This document shows, piece after piece, positions 1-10,189 of a stretch of 64,000 bases of DNA. This DNA comes from Gracilariopsis chorda (Eukaryota; Rhodophyta; Florideophyceae; Gracilariales; Gracilariaceae), in assembly GCA_003194525.1 (NCBI GenBank), contig NBIV01000161.1, forward strand, positions 123,469 to 187,468. Direction: 5' to 3'. The position numbers and the translations under genes are program-made. Each line of letters opens with the position of its first letter. Positions within the stretch are counted from its first letter, which is position 1. The notes under the pieces were generated by a model. The model ran no database searches and was not told the DNA's origin. It saw nothing but the letters and a program-made list of their open reading frames with translations.

Positions 1-1905
1 AATGCACGGGAGGTCAAGCACAAATAAGCACCACTCATATGTCTCAGCGATATTTGCAGAAACGAAGATTCCTACAAGTTGTTTCAGTAACTATATCCGT
101 CAGCTGAGTATCACCAACAATGTCTTCACCACTTCTTTTGCCTCGGTGTTAAGCAGGTGCTTTATGTGCAGTCAAAAGGAAGTAACTGTGCAGTTAGAGA
201 AATAGTACATAGAGCTATTTGTGGGTTCCATCACAAAACCGTGAGGCAGGGGGGCCAAACTTAGCAATAAAGAAGGCTAGAAAGGGTGTCCCAGTATCAG
301 AAAGCCTCATAGAGAGGAAAATGATAAACAGAGAGCACGAAACAATGGAAATGCAGAGACCAAAAGGACTCAACCTGCCAAACAAATATGAAAACGAAAG
401 GGAGAGCGAAAGTCTCAATCCCAGAAAACTTCTTCAGAACTTCTTGAAACGGCGCGCGATCAAAGAATTATGTCAATGGCCACTACGGGTCAGACTCCAG
501 GCTTCCGGTCAGACACTCCGGATGTGTAGCGATATCTGCAGCCTATCTACTTCTGCGCAACCAGAAGCAGGCGCGTACAATGCTTACAGGGCTTCCAAAG
601 GAGAGCTACTCACGGCGGGATATGATTTTACTCTATACCCAGTCTGGCCCTTTTCAGGAGAGGTTGCACGGCACATCGCCTGCGGACAGCTTCCCGTCCA
701 GCATTCCATCCGTAAATTGCCAAGTCTTTCGACCGACACCGTTATTCGAGCAAAGCTCTGGTGTGGCTCACAGACGAGAAAAGCACCTTTGGTACACACT
801 GCCCGTCTCCACTCCACGCTTGAAGCTCTTAAACTGGTCTTAGTGACGGCAGTTTCCCATCCCAAGTATGTACCTAGTGGCAAACGCCTCACTAGATGCA
901 GATGACGGTTGAATGGTTGATTGAAAGAGTAAGAAAGGTTGAGGAGTGAGATATGTGTATGAGTGGGATGTTTTTGCTGAGTTCTGACCGACGTCCGGGC
1001 CTCAACTTCCCCTTCCATAACGTCTAAAAGCACTTGAAACAACGCAGGAACGCATTACTACTTTCTACTTACTCATATGCGCGTGTAGGTTACTCCATTG
1101 GCTTCTAGCAGCCTCTGGAGCTGCACACGAACCAATCACACTCCTTCTTCTGGCGCCAGCGTCACTTAAATACAGTATCACGGCTGGGCCAGCGAAGCAA
1201 AAGAATGCTCTATGAGCTGTTAGAACATTCTACACGTGTGTTCTAGCAGTGCCGCAACATTCTCCACGTTTAGCAACCAACAGTCGGCACACCTCGATGG
1301 GCGGATCTGCAGGTGCCCTGCGCGAGACTTGGTGATACCTTGCAGTGGTCTCTCACGACAATGGCATCCAGCGCAAAGCGATTTAGCATCGTGACTATAG
1401 ATGGGCTACAAAAACTTTGACGCCCCTTTTCCAGCTTCTACTTGCGGTATCGAACGCCAATCGGAAAGGGTATGCGTTGTCCGCTAGTTTCTATCCGCCC
1501 GGATAAAATGTTGCCAAATGATTGTTTTTTGAAGGTTTTGAAACTTTCATACACGCCTCAAAACAGTGTTTCTGAATCAATAGTAGGATTTTTATATCAA
1601 AAACGCTTGTTCTCTGAAGCTTTGTAGGAAGGTAGACATATTTCACCAGCACATCGCTATTAAACCATCTGCTTGTCTTACGTTTCTACCTTTGACCTAT
1701 CACAAACAACAGAAGCTTAGAATTTTAGCTATACAAATACATGTTGCATAACTTATACAGACTACAAAAGCCAAAACATCCGATCAAAATAACTAAAATG
1801 AAAGGTTATGTTGATTGTTTTGACCCCATATGAGGTCAGCGGTCCTATAGATAAGTGTCTCTAGTCAGCCTTTGCTGACTGCTGCAAGAGTATGGGCATT
1901 CGATG
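1..1905. repeat. Duplicated locus, arm A (pairs with 52787-54695)
   Basis: This stretch aligns along its whole length, in the same orientation, with 52787-54695, with roughly 8% substitutions plus small indels (my estimate by eye). It starts inside the tail of a nuclease gene and ends exactly where a gypsy LTR begins in both places, so the duplicated block includes the LTR insertion site. Homology probably extends left of the window. Beyond the nuclease tail (about base 250 onward) I see no recognisable gene. Long open frames on both strands around 219-1042 are partly shared with arm B but resemble nothing I know. Confidence 0.85.
2..250 (+). pseudogene. 3' end of a YqaJ-like nuclease gene (copy A, truncated by window)
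   Basis: The reading frame ending at 205 matches the C-terminal part of the nuclease-like gene at 52791-52994, including an NYI-Q-LSITNN stretch that resembles the conserved Tyr-x-x-Gln segment after the catalytic core of YqaJ/lambda-exonuclease-like proteins. The catalytic part lies outside the window for this copy. Homology to the second copy continues past the stop. It is judged a fragment of a decayed mobile-element gene; identification rests on the better preserved upstream part of copy B. Confidence 0.4.
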
Positions 1906-2637
1906 TTTGAGTGTCATGGTGCACGATTTCACGACAACGGACGATGACAGTCCTCTTTGTACACTTATTTGCTGGAGAGTAGATCAAAAGTATATGCGTA
2001 GCTCGAGAGTACCAGCACAGGCGTGCAATGCCAATGTAGTAAATAGGCAAAAACTGCGACAAAGAACCAAGATGCAAGGTAGAAAGGAAGCCCGGTAGTG
2101 AACATACAACACAACGAGCGACAAAGCCCGGTACAATGTAGCAAAGAGACTATACCAGTGGATAACCTACGCGATCAAAACCTTAGATCTAGTGTAGTGC
2201 TGATGATCAGTCCTATTATAGCGCAATGGGCTACACGCACGACCAAAACCTTAGGTCTAGGGCGCGGCCGAAGTGCACCGTGCTACGCAAGACGAGCCCT
2301 AACAAGAGCAGCAGAGTACAAGCACGTGGGAAGATGCGGGAGACCGAGCCGCAAGACGTTAATGGGTGGATGGTGAAGAGTGTGGTTGATGGCAGGGAGG
2401 AGCAGACTGCTCTAAGAGAAGGTGGGGGTTGCCAAAGGGAGAAGAAGTGGTCTGGCCCGAGTTGGCTTGGAGGCCACCAAAATAGGGCTTTTATGGACAA
2501 TCGTTCGATATGAATACCCTCTAGTCTCGCATACTAGGTCTAAGTAACAACTCATAAAAATCGGTCATGGGACATTTCCTCGCCATGACGGACCAGTTTG
2601 GCGAAAGGTATTGTACCTACTAGGGTATTTCTGAGTC

Positions 2638-2647
2638 CATATAATAC
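2638..2647 (+). promoter_or_regulatory. TATA box for the antisense LTR reading frame (copy 1)
   Basis: CATATAATA lies 51-60 bases before the ATG at 2698. The two other LTR copies carry the better match TATATAAT at 55433-55440 and 63833-63840 with the same spacing. Orientation is plus, opposite to the retrotransposon genes. Confidence 0.5.
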
Positions 2648-2697
2648 CTTGTGCCGGCACCAGATGATTTCAGCAACATTGTTCCAACCACCTCAAC

Positions 2698-3126
2698 ATG
2701 TCTAAACATCCACGTCCGAATGTCACCCGGCTCGTTCGAGAGATATCCGACGATTTGTCCGCCGAATCATCTTGTAAACGCAGTCGTTTCATAGATGACG
2801 AAGCTTCCGAGGCCGGGCATTCCAACGAAGAGGTGCTCTTCATTCAGGCAGAGTATGGCATGACCCCTCAAGACCCCGCCATCAACCCATCCTACGGTGT
2901 TGCTCAGTTTAGTGGCCTACTCCTGGCTCTGGCAGATGGCCACCTGGGAGTAGGTGAACTGCAGCCTTCCCTTCAATATCGTTTGGAGCGCCTGCCCCCT
3001 TTATAATTACAAGGGATTCTCGAAGCAATGGTATTCGTGGCGCGGATTCGTCGGCGTCCCCTTGTGAGAGGTGTCATGCTTGCGGTGGCCACAGAAATAG
3101 ATGAAGAATTGCAGCGAGAGGACTAA
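2698..3126 (+). pseudogene. LTR-internal antisense reading frame, 142 codons (copy 1)
   Basis: Starts MSKHPRPNVTRLVREIS and ends EELQRED. It is open except for one TAA at 3004-3006; the sister LTR has TAT (Tyr) there, so the stop looks like a point mutation in this copy. The protein is small and charged, with a basic KRSR cluster near residue 28 that could be a nuclear localisation signal, and an Arg-rich RIRRRP stretch near the C-terminus. I do not recognise the family. It is read on the strand opposite to gag-pol and has its own TATA box. Comparable antisense frames are known in some plant retrotransposons and in deltaretroviruses, but this one lies wholly within the LTR. Changes between copies are often amino-acid changing, so the present copies are probably not under constraint. 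Confidence 0.55.
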
Positions 3127-3269
3127 TATATGCTACCATCTTTCTCTATTATGTCAATAACCTGCTTCTTCTTGCATGTATACGTTGAAATAGAGATGCA
3201 GTACTGCGGGTGGTGGTGGCGCAGGTGTGGCTGGGTGTTTCGGCGTGAGGCACCGCAGCGCCAGATTAG

Positions 3270-3659
3270 TTGCAGTGGGTGCGCGGGCGTGCAATCGCGC
3301 ACAGGCACCCGAATGTTGGGTGTCAAAGCGAGCAAATGGGCGACCATTTCAGCTTGCGTTTCGGCAAATATATGCTCACGGAAGGGCCAGTGGAGCGAAT
3401 ATTTGGCATAGGCGGTGAGCGTCGTGAAGAAGGCGGCACTCTGGGCAGAGACGCGCGCCGGCTGTACTGGCGGGTGCAGTGGCGGCGGTCTGACGGAACG
3501 TCCTCGTGGAGGGCGAGAAACGGACGGGAATGCGGTTTGGTGCGCGGGGCGCAGCGGCAGCGCTTATGTTCTTGTGGCGGAGGCGGTGGTAGTGAAAGAA
3601 ACGGGAAGAGGGGAGTTTTAGTGGAAGAAGCGAGAGGGATTGTCCCCAAAATATTTTGA
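3270..3659 (+). other. Second open frame in the GC-rich part of the LTR (129 codons, both copies)
   Basis: A 129-codon frame starting MQWVRG is open here and again at 56064-56453 with the same length and roughly 75-80% identical residues; indels between the copies cancel in phase. The region is so GC rich that stop codons are rare in every frame, and a minus-strand frame (3376-3672 and 56170-56511) is also open in both. I therefore treat coding as unproven. Confidence 0.2.
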
Positions 3660-3753
3660 GATCACATCTCATATCTTCTTCTTCTTTTATGGCAAAAGAA
3701 TGGGTGGCTGTCCAACACGATGCTTCGCTACGCTATTCCCATTATCAAACGTT

Positions 3754-3770
3754 ACGGCCCTTAGGGCCGT
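3754..3770. repeat. Perfect 7-bp hairpin just upstream of the Helitron
   Basis: ACGGCCC-TTA-GGGCCGT. It lies between the solo LTR and the Helitron 5' end. It resembles the short GC-rich hairpins at Helitron 3' ends, so it may be the tail of another Helitron, but I cannot show that. Confidence 0.35.
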
Positions 3771-3873
3771 TCTATCCCGTGCACTATACTAAAGACAATG
3801 TTTGTCTGTCTGTCTGTCTGTGTGTCAGCTAACGCCCACTCATAGGCTGAAAAATCGGCAAGGAGGCTGCCAA

Positions 3874-3939
3874 GTGGAAACGTGGCATTTTATGCGCACC
3901 AAGAGGCATCTTGCACCGCATAATGCAACACGTTTCCAC
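3874..3939. repeat. Long imperfect hairpin in Helitron 5' region
   Basis: Arms 3874-3896 and 3917-3939 (GTGGAAACGT... / ...ACGTTTCCAC) enclose a smaller CAAGA-GGCA-TCTTG hairpin. The same structure recurs near 9950-10040 in the second Helitron, with an extra internal duplication of about 40 bases. Confidence 0.7.
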
Positions 3940-4027
3940 CTCGTGCCTTTTGCACGCCACAGTAGCCTAGCCATTTGACCAAAGTAGCCCACCCTTTACG
4001 CAACAGTAACCGAGCCTTTGCAGTGCA

Positions 4028-4073
4028 GTGCACATGACCGTTTTAATTACTATTTTTCAACGGTCATGTGCAC
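4028..4073. repeat. Perfect 15-bp hairpin in Helitron 5' region (copy 1)
   Basis: Arms GTGCACATGACCGTT (4028-4042) and its complement (4059-4073) surround a 16-base AT-rich loop. It is conserved with an almost identical loop at 10144-10189. Confidence 0.8.
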
Positions 4074-4776
4074 CAATAACATTGCACGCTATACAAAAGC
4101 GTGAAATTCACTCTCCCACTGAGCGCTAGCGTCCTCCTTCGCTGTGGTTAACCTAAGGTGTGGGTTCTAGCACTCTGGGCGAGTCAGGACGTCTGAAAAA
4201 GGTACGCTGGCGGTACCGGCGGGATCTGTTAACTTTAACTTTCTCACCAAATAACGCGTTCGTCATCCAGATTTAACTTGTTTGGCAACTATTTCTGGGT
4301 GGCGTTCACGTGAGGTACGATAGCTCCCCACAAAACGTGCTTTGCACGGAAGGAGTAGCCCTTGAAGAGTCTAGAAAGGGGACAACAGAGTACGAGTCGA
4401 GCAACAGCGGCTTTGTCTGGATCTAAGGAACTGTTAAAGCGAAAAGGTCTTCAGACTAAGGTAAGTCCAGCACAGAGTTGCCTAGCGAATTTGAGATTGT
4501 AAATCTCGCAGTCCTGGCAGACTCTCCAGGCACGGCCCCGTGTTTACTCTGTATAGGTCAGTTCCCAATCTAGGCGGTTTCTTTGTGGTCAAGATATTCT
4601 ACCTTCGCTGCAACGATCCAAAACTTCGGTGCTAGGTGCATAGAAGGGTTTGGCAGCCCGTAGCACAATTGTTTTCGACCATATCCTTTTCTTTTCATTT
4701 TTCCTTCTTTCCTTTTTATGCTTTGCCGGTCTTTGGACAGTTTGTCTTTTGTGTCGTGTGCTCAAGTTCGTTTACA

Positions 4777-6230
4777 ATGCCTCCAACTCAGTCCAGTGCT
4801 TCAGGCGATGCCACACGTAAGCAGAACCGTCAATGTACTGCTGCAAGACGTCGAGCAGAGTCCAGTGAGCAACAGGCAGAGAAGAGACGTCCTAATAGAG
4901 AATGAGCAGCTCTACGGAGGGCAAATGAAACTGAAGAACAGCGTGAAGCACGAAGAGCAGCTGATAGGGAAGGTGCGAGAAGAAGAAGAGCTAGAGCTTC
5001 CACCGCGTACACTGATGAAGTTCGTGAGGCTGACCGTACAGCCATTGCTTCGGCACGAGCTTCAGAGACACCAGATAATCGCGCAAATCGTCAGGCAAAC
5101 GATCGTGACGCCCATCGTGCTGCAAGGCAACAGGATGACCCCGCTGCTGAACATTCTCGCCGTCACTCTGACAGAACATCTAGACAGATATCACGAGAGC
5201 TCGAGAGCACAGCTGATGGACGACAGCGTCTTGAAGCTGAGGGCGAGAGCCGAAATGTCGCCCGTCGATTGTTTGACTCGGATACCGTCGATGAGAGTGG
5301 CTATATGGACCTCGGTCACATGAATGTAGAGTGCAGCTTTTGCAAGGCACTGCATTTCAAAGAGGAAAGGGTTGTGAGCAGCTCTCGCTCGCAACCTCTT
5401 TTCTTGCAGTGCTGCGCAAAGGGAAATCTCAGCTTCCCTGCGCTTCCGGAGCCTCCGCCTCTTCTTCGCCAACTGCTGACTGCGACTGGGCCCCGAGAGA
5501 ACCATTTTCGTGCTGAGATCCCTGCCTACAACACCTTTATGTGTATGGCTTCCGTCAAGGCAAACTGGGTGAGCCGTGGTTTAGAAGACTCTACCTTCAA
5601 TCATACGATCACCATGCAGGGACAGATCTATCACTACATGGGTCCGCTCATTCCCGCTCAGGGTGTCTAGCCCGCATTTCTGTCTGTGTACATCCATGAC
5701 ACCGACTATGACGCGCAGTCTGCGAGGCAAGCGGGGTTGCTGCTCCGCATCCAACCGGAACTGCTGTCTCAGTTGGCTGCCATGCTGCAAACGGGGAATC
5801 CATACGTGCAGACATTCTGCAGCCTGCGCTAGTGGGCTATCACCGATACGCCAGCAATTACGTATCAGATGCTGATTCATGCTGATAGACGGCCACGTGT
5901 CGAGCATTTTCGTCGCTACAACGGGCCCGAGGCGTCACAAGTAGCCGCCATCATTCCAGGGAATGAGGACAGCGAGATTGGGACGGGCGATATTGTTGTG
6001 CGTAGGCATGGAGAGCTGACTTTAAATGGTGATGAGGTGCTGGACACTATCCCCGTCAGTCACAGATCGTACGATCCCTTGAGCTACGTTCTTTTTTTCC
6101 CATGTGTCCAGGACGGATGGCACCCTGAGATGAGGTATTGCCCACCAAACGCCTCGCGAGAGAAGAAGGTGACTGCGCTGATGTATTATTCGTGGCAGCT
6201 TTTGGAGAGATCGACCGAGTTCAGTACGAT
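4777..6230 (+). pseudogene. Helitron Rep-helicase, N-terminal part
   Basis: The frame begins MPPTQSSASG at the ATG at 4777 and stays in one phase to about 6230, broken by TGA at 4903, TAG at 5668 and TAG at 5830. An Ala/Arg/Glu-rich, probably helical region (about 100 residues) is followed by the Helitron N-terminal zinc-binding module (MNVECSFCKA ... LQCCAKG, near 5310-5420) and the N-terminal Helitron-like region (RRYN, then YDPLSYVLFFPCVQDGWH near 6070-6125). A +1/-1 shift at about 6220-6235 moves the product to the next frame. This part is expected to help bind the transposon end during rolling-circle transposition. The breaks mean no full protein can be made from this copy. Confidence 0.75.
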
Positions 6231-7574
6231 TCTACGCGCAAACGGCTCTCCCAGCAGTACATGGTTGACCAGTTCTGCAAGGTTGAGTCGGAGCGTTTGT
6301 CTTACTTACGACATAATCAGGACAGACTTCGAGCTGCAGACTATACATCCCTGCGGGAGAGCCTGGGTGACTCTCTGTTGGGCGTAGATGAGGCCGATGC
6401 TGTTCGCGCTGGACGACTGTTCGTGTTGCCCTCCACATTTGTAGGAGGTGACCAATACATGAGACAGCAAACCCACGACATCATCGCCATATCCAACACC
6501 ATTGAGCACCCCGATATCTTTCTCACGATGAAGTGCAATTCGAACTGGCCTGGGATCACCAGGGCGCTGTTCGATGGTCAGCGCGCTCCCGATCCACCGG
6601 ATCTTTGTGCTCGAGTGTTTCGTCTCAAGAAAAAAGCCTTGATGTAGTTTGTCATTGATGAACAGTTCTTTGGAGCCGTTCTTGCCCACGTGCGGGTAGT
6701 CGAGTTTCAAACGCGAGGCCTACCGCACGCGCACATTATCTTCTTCATCAACGAAGATGCAAAGCAGCAGCTCCGGGACCCTGCTCACATTGACGAGCTC
6801 ATCTCAGCTGAGATTCCTCCTTCCTCAAACGCCACCTTACAAGAGTTGGTGCTGAAGCACATGATTCACACTCCGTGCGGTGCAGGCAACCGGTCAACGC
6901 TGTGCATGCGCGAGCTGACCTGCTTGTAGCACTTTCCGAAGCCATTTTGCTCCGAAACTGCACGGCTGGAGAATGAGTACTACATCAGCTACTAAAGACG
7001 CGCTCTTTCTGAGGGCGGGGTGTCTGTGGAACGAAGCTGCAGAGTTGGCCGTCGACAGCGCGTAGTGACGTTGGACAGTTCGTATGTGGTTCCACATTGC
7101 CCAGAGCTTCTCCACCGGTTTGCATGCCACATCAACGTTGAGCTATGCATATCGCGACGTGGCGGTATCAAGTCTCTCTTCAAGTATGTGTGCAAGGGTT
7201 CCGACAGAGTCACCATGGAGATTGTAGATGAGAACGGACGCCATGACGAGATCCAGAACTTCCAGGACGCACGGTATGTCTTAGCCTCCAAAGCAGTGTG
7301 GTGGATGCTTGCTTTCGACATTGTCGATCGCAATCCACCCGTCGTGTGGCTTGAAGTACACTTGGAAGATGAACATACGGTGTTCTTCCGGGAAGGCGAC
7401 GAGCAATCTGCTGCTAACAGAGAGCGGGCAGGAACCAAGCTGACTGAGTGGTTTGTGGCCAACCAAAAGTACCCCGGGGCACAGCATATCCCTTATGCCC
7501 AGTTCCCGAGGTACTTTACTTGGAACAAATCAAACAAATGCTGGAAGCCACGTGCATGTCTCCGACGTCGTTAG
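6231..7574 (+). pseudogene. Helitron Rep (HUH nuclease) domain
   Basis: This is the continuation of the Rep-helicase in frame 3. The HUH motif RGLPHAHI is present at about 6715-6738, in the context EFQTRGLPHAHIIFF that is standard for Helitron Rep, and is preceded by the family landmark CNSNWPGI (near 6535). Downstream come HMIHTPCG, KSLFKYVCKG and the EIQNFQDARYV block, all usual in Helitron proteins. The HUH histidines hold the metal for DNA nicking; a Tyr pair would attack the DNA end. In-frame stops at 6645 (TAG), 6927 (TAG), 6993 (TAA) and 7572 (TAG) break it without shifting the frame. Confidence 0.8.
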
Positions 7575-9663
7575 GTGTCTCGAAGCCAACCCACCTCCTC
7601 CTCAGCGGCCGCTTCAGCAGCCGATCTATACGACTTCACTGGCAGCGGTGCGCATGTAGTTGGGCGCATTTACACTGCCAGTCCACGAGAGGGTGAGCGG
7701 TACTACCTCCGCTTACTCTTGACCCACACAGCGGGTGCAACTTCCTTTCAGCATCTCCGGACCGTGGATGGTCAGCCGTATGATAGCTTCAGGGAGGCCT
7801 GCCTCAAGAAGGGCCTTCTCGCCGACGACAGCCAGTGGGGACGGGCACTACGCGAGTCCTTTCGCTCCTCATTTGTTCCGCTGTCTCATTTTTTTGCCAC
7901 CATCTTGCTTTACTGCGAGCCGTCGGACACCCGTTTTCTGTGGGAGCAGCACATATCGATGTTCCTGCAGGACATACGCGCTCGACATCGCGGCATGATG
8001 CAGGCACTGGCCGAAGACGAAAGAGCCAGCTCTTACGTTCTCTTAGAATTGCAAAAGGCATTGCAGGAAATGGGTGGCTCACTGGCGTCTCAGTCATCGT
8101 ACCGTCTTCCGACACCCATGCAGGACCTACTGGAAATGCGCGCTCCAGCTCAGTCTCCGCAGCAAATCCAGTCGGAGCTGAACGACACTGTGCAAGATGC
8201 CCTCACTCTCTTCAATGAGAGTCAGTGTTTGGCGTTCAATACCGTCGTGGGGGCCATCCTTCCTGGCGTGTCCGCGGACAGCTTGCAGGGTCATGGTGGT
8301 TCTTCTACAGCAACGCAGCCAACCACTTGCGTCTTCTTCTTAGATGCTCCGGGTGGAACCGGCAAGACCTTCCTCTCCAAGGCAATTCAGGCCACGTTAC
8401 GCCTTCGTGGCAAGTCCGTCCTTACGGTAGCCACGTCTGCTGTAGCAGCTATACTGCTTGAGGGCGGTCAGACGGCTCAATCCGTGTTCAGGATTCCCAT
8501 CCTAGCCACCGCTGACAGCACGTGCAACATCCCGGTCAACTCGCACCTGGCCAATCGGATGAAGAACCTCGAACTCATTATCTGGGACGAGATCGTAATG
8601 TGTCATCCCTTCTGCGTCGAAGCCGTAGACCACACTCTCCGTGACATAACGCACTCGCAGCTCCCCTTTGAAGGCAAATTCGTATTGCTTTCTGCCGACT
8701 TTTGGCCGATTCTCCCCGTTGTTCGTGGCGGCTCTCGATCAGTGATCGTCAACGCATGCATCAAACGCTCAAGTCTCTTTTCTCACTTTCGCACCTTGAG
8801 ATTGACTGAGAACATGCGCCTTTCTGCGCTCCGTCGAGACCCCACAGCGACACAGGAGGCACTGCAGTTTCCAAACACGCTCTTGCAGATTGGAGAGACT
8901 GCCAGGCACTGTCCCGCCAAAGCACCCCTTCACCCTCCCAGAGTCCGTACAATGTGTGGAGTCGTTCCGCACCATGGTCCGTATGGTCTTTCATGGTATC
9001 GCTCAAAGGTACATAGATGCGGATTGGCTAACGTCAACGGTGATTATAACCGCACGAAACTATCGCCTACGAGAGCTTAACGACTATGTAGGCCACATGA
9101 TACCCGGAGCGTATCGCACGTACCTCAGTGCGGACAAGGTGAGCGACGACGACGATGCCGCGCTGCAGTACCCTGTCGAGATGCTCAACACTGTGACTGC
9201 TGGGTCAGCGCTGCCGGACCACCGCCTCAAACTCGAAAAGGGCTTTGTGGTTATGCTCCTTCGCAACTTGGATCCCTCAAACGGCCACGTCAATGGTGCC
9301 GTCTATACCGTAGAAGACATGCAAAGCAACGTACTGTTCCTTCGACTTGCTTCTGGAGTAAATCGTGGCAACGCACTATGCCTGCCACGCATGCCCTGTG
9401 GACCTGGAGACGACAACTTTCCGGTTCCCAACTTTACTCGCACCCAGTTCCCAGTACGTGTCTGTTTTGCCATCACTACCAATAAGGCACAGGGTCAGTC
9501 GTATAGTGGTCGCATCGGACTGGATTTGCGTGATGGCTGTTTCACGCATGGCCAGCTGTACGTCGCATTTTCTCGGACCACTAACCCGTCCAACATCGTG
9601 GCCTGTCTCCCTGACGGTAGCACCTCTACCAATAATGTAGTGTACCCCGAAGTTCTTTCGTAG
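7575..9663 (+). pseudogene. Helitron Pif1-like helicase domain
   Basis: Superfamily 1B helicase of the Pif1 type, in frame 3 to about 8895 and then, after one shift, in frame 1 to the TAG at 9661. Visible are GRIYTASPREGERYYLRLLL at the start, Walker A GGTGKT (about 8352-8369), Walker B IIWDE (about 8578), a motif III region reading SADFWPILPV where relatives have GDFRQ-LPV (two changed residues), and the C-terminal block KAQGQS ... GQLYVAFSRT (about 9485-9580). In intact elements it unwinds the donor strand. 7575-9080 is the longest uninterrupted part (about 500 codons). Confidence 0.85.
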
Positions 9664-9667
9664 ACGA

Positions 9668-9853
9668 ACTTGATAGCTTTAAGTAAACATCTTCTTTTTT
9701 CTTTCATGTTTTTCTTTTCTTCTCCCTTCTTACTCCTCAAACATACTTGCATTCTACAAGCAAACGACCCAAAACACGCTACCCAAATACTCCTTTCACT
9801 CTAATGCTTCTTTTACTCCTTAACGCGTGCGAAGCACGCAATGGAGCCACTTG
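9668..9853 (+). repeat. Helitron 3' end region, copy X
   Basis: From CTTGATAGCTTTAAG to the terminal hairpin and CACTTG. It recurs at 11601-11778 with about 80-85% identity, so two 3' ends of the same family lie about 1.9 kb apart. Confidence 0.8.
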
Positions 9854-10143
9854 TCCCCCCTTACTAAAGCGGAAGTTTGTCTGTCTGTGTGTCTGTTTCT
9901 CAGCTAACGCCCACTCATCGGCTGAAAACTCGGCAAGGAGGCTGCCAAGTGAAAACGTGGTATTTTATGCGCTCCAAGAGGCATCTTGCACCGCATAATG
10001 GCGTTTTATGCGCTCCAAGAGGCATCTTGCACCGCATAATGCGACAGGTTTCCACCTGGCGCCTTTTGCAAGCCACAGTAGCCTAGCCGTTTGACCAAAG
10101 TAGCCCGCCCGTTACACTACAGTAACCGATCCGTTGCAGTGCA

Positions 10144-10189
10144 GTGCACATGACCGTTTTAATTACTACTTTTCAACGGTCATGTGCAC
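10144..10189. repeat. Perfect 15-bp hairpin in second Helitron (copy 2)
   Basis: Same arms as 4028-4073 (GTGCACATGACCGTT and complement), with the loop changed at one base. Confidence 0.8.

Larger units (their letters stand above)
1906..3717 (-). mobile_element. Solo LTR of a Ty3/gypsy element, with target site duplication
   Basis: It is the same sequence as the LTRs at 54696-56510 and from 63098. On the minus strand it starts TGTTG and ends CTCAAA. It is flanked by a perfect 5-bp direct repeat, CGATG at 1901-1905 and again at 3718-3722, the size expected for gypsy integrases, and no gag-pol lies between. That is the structure of a solo LTR left by LTR-LTR recombination. The right half (about 3190-3650) is very GC and CpG rich. 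A plus-strand gene-like unit (TATA plus 142 codons) sits inside it. Confidence 0.85.
3781..9853 (+). mobile_element. Autonomous Helitron (rolling-circle transposon), decayed
   Basis: The 5' end region reads TATACTAAAG followed by GTTTGTCTGTC repeats, like the TC-TATACTA-type 5' ends of many Helitrons. The body encodes a Rep-helicase protein (4777-9663). The 3' end is a perfect GC hairpin, GCGTGC-GAA-GCACGC at 9825-9839, then about 14 bases ending CACTTG at 9853. Helitrons normally end CTRR, so the exact terminus is uncertain. No TIRs or TSD are seen, as expected. A deleted relative follows directly (9861-11778). Confidence 0.8.

Noticed and set aside
219-905. Long plus-strand open frame (228 codons) and overlapping minus frame at 584-1042
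   Set aside because: Only short parts stay open in the duplicate at 53000-53700, both strands are open at once, and no motif is recognisable; probably composition-driven.
1200-1260. Heat-shock-like or hormone-response-like inverted repeat AGAACA...TGTTCT
   Set aside because: The counterpart at about 54000 has lost it, so it is not conserved between the duplicate arms.
4903-7574. Genetic code change with TAG as a sense codon
   Set aside because: Intact genes in the window do not need it, and the gene also has TGA, TAA and frameshifts; decay explains it.
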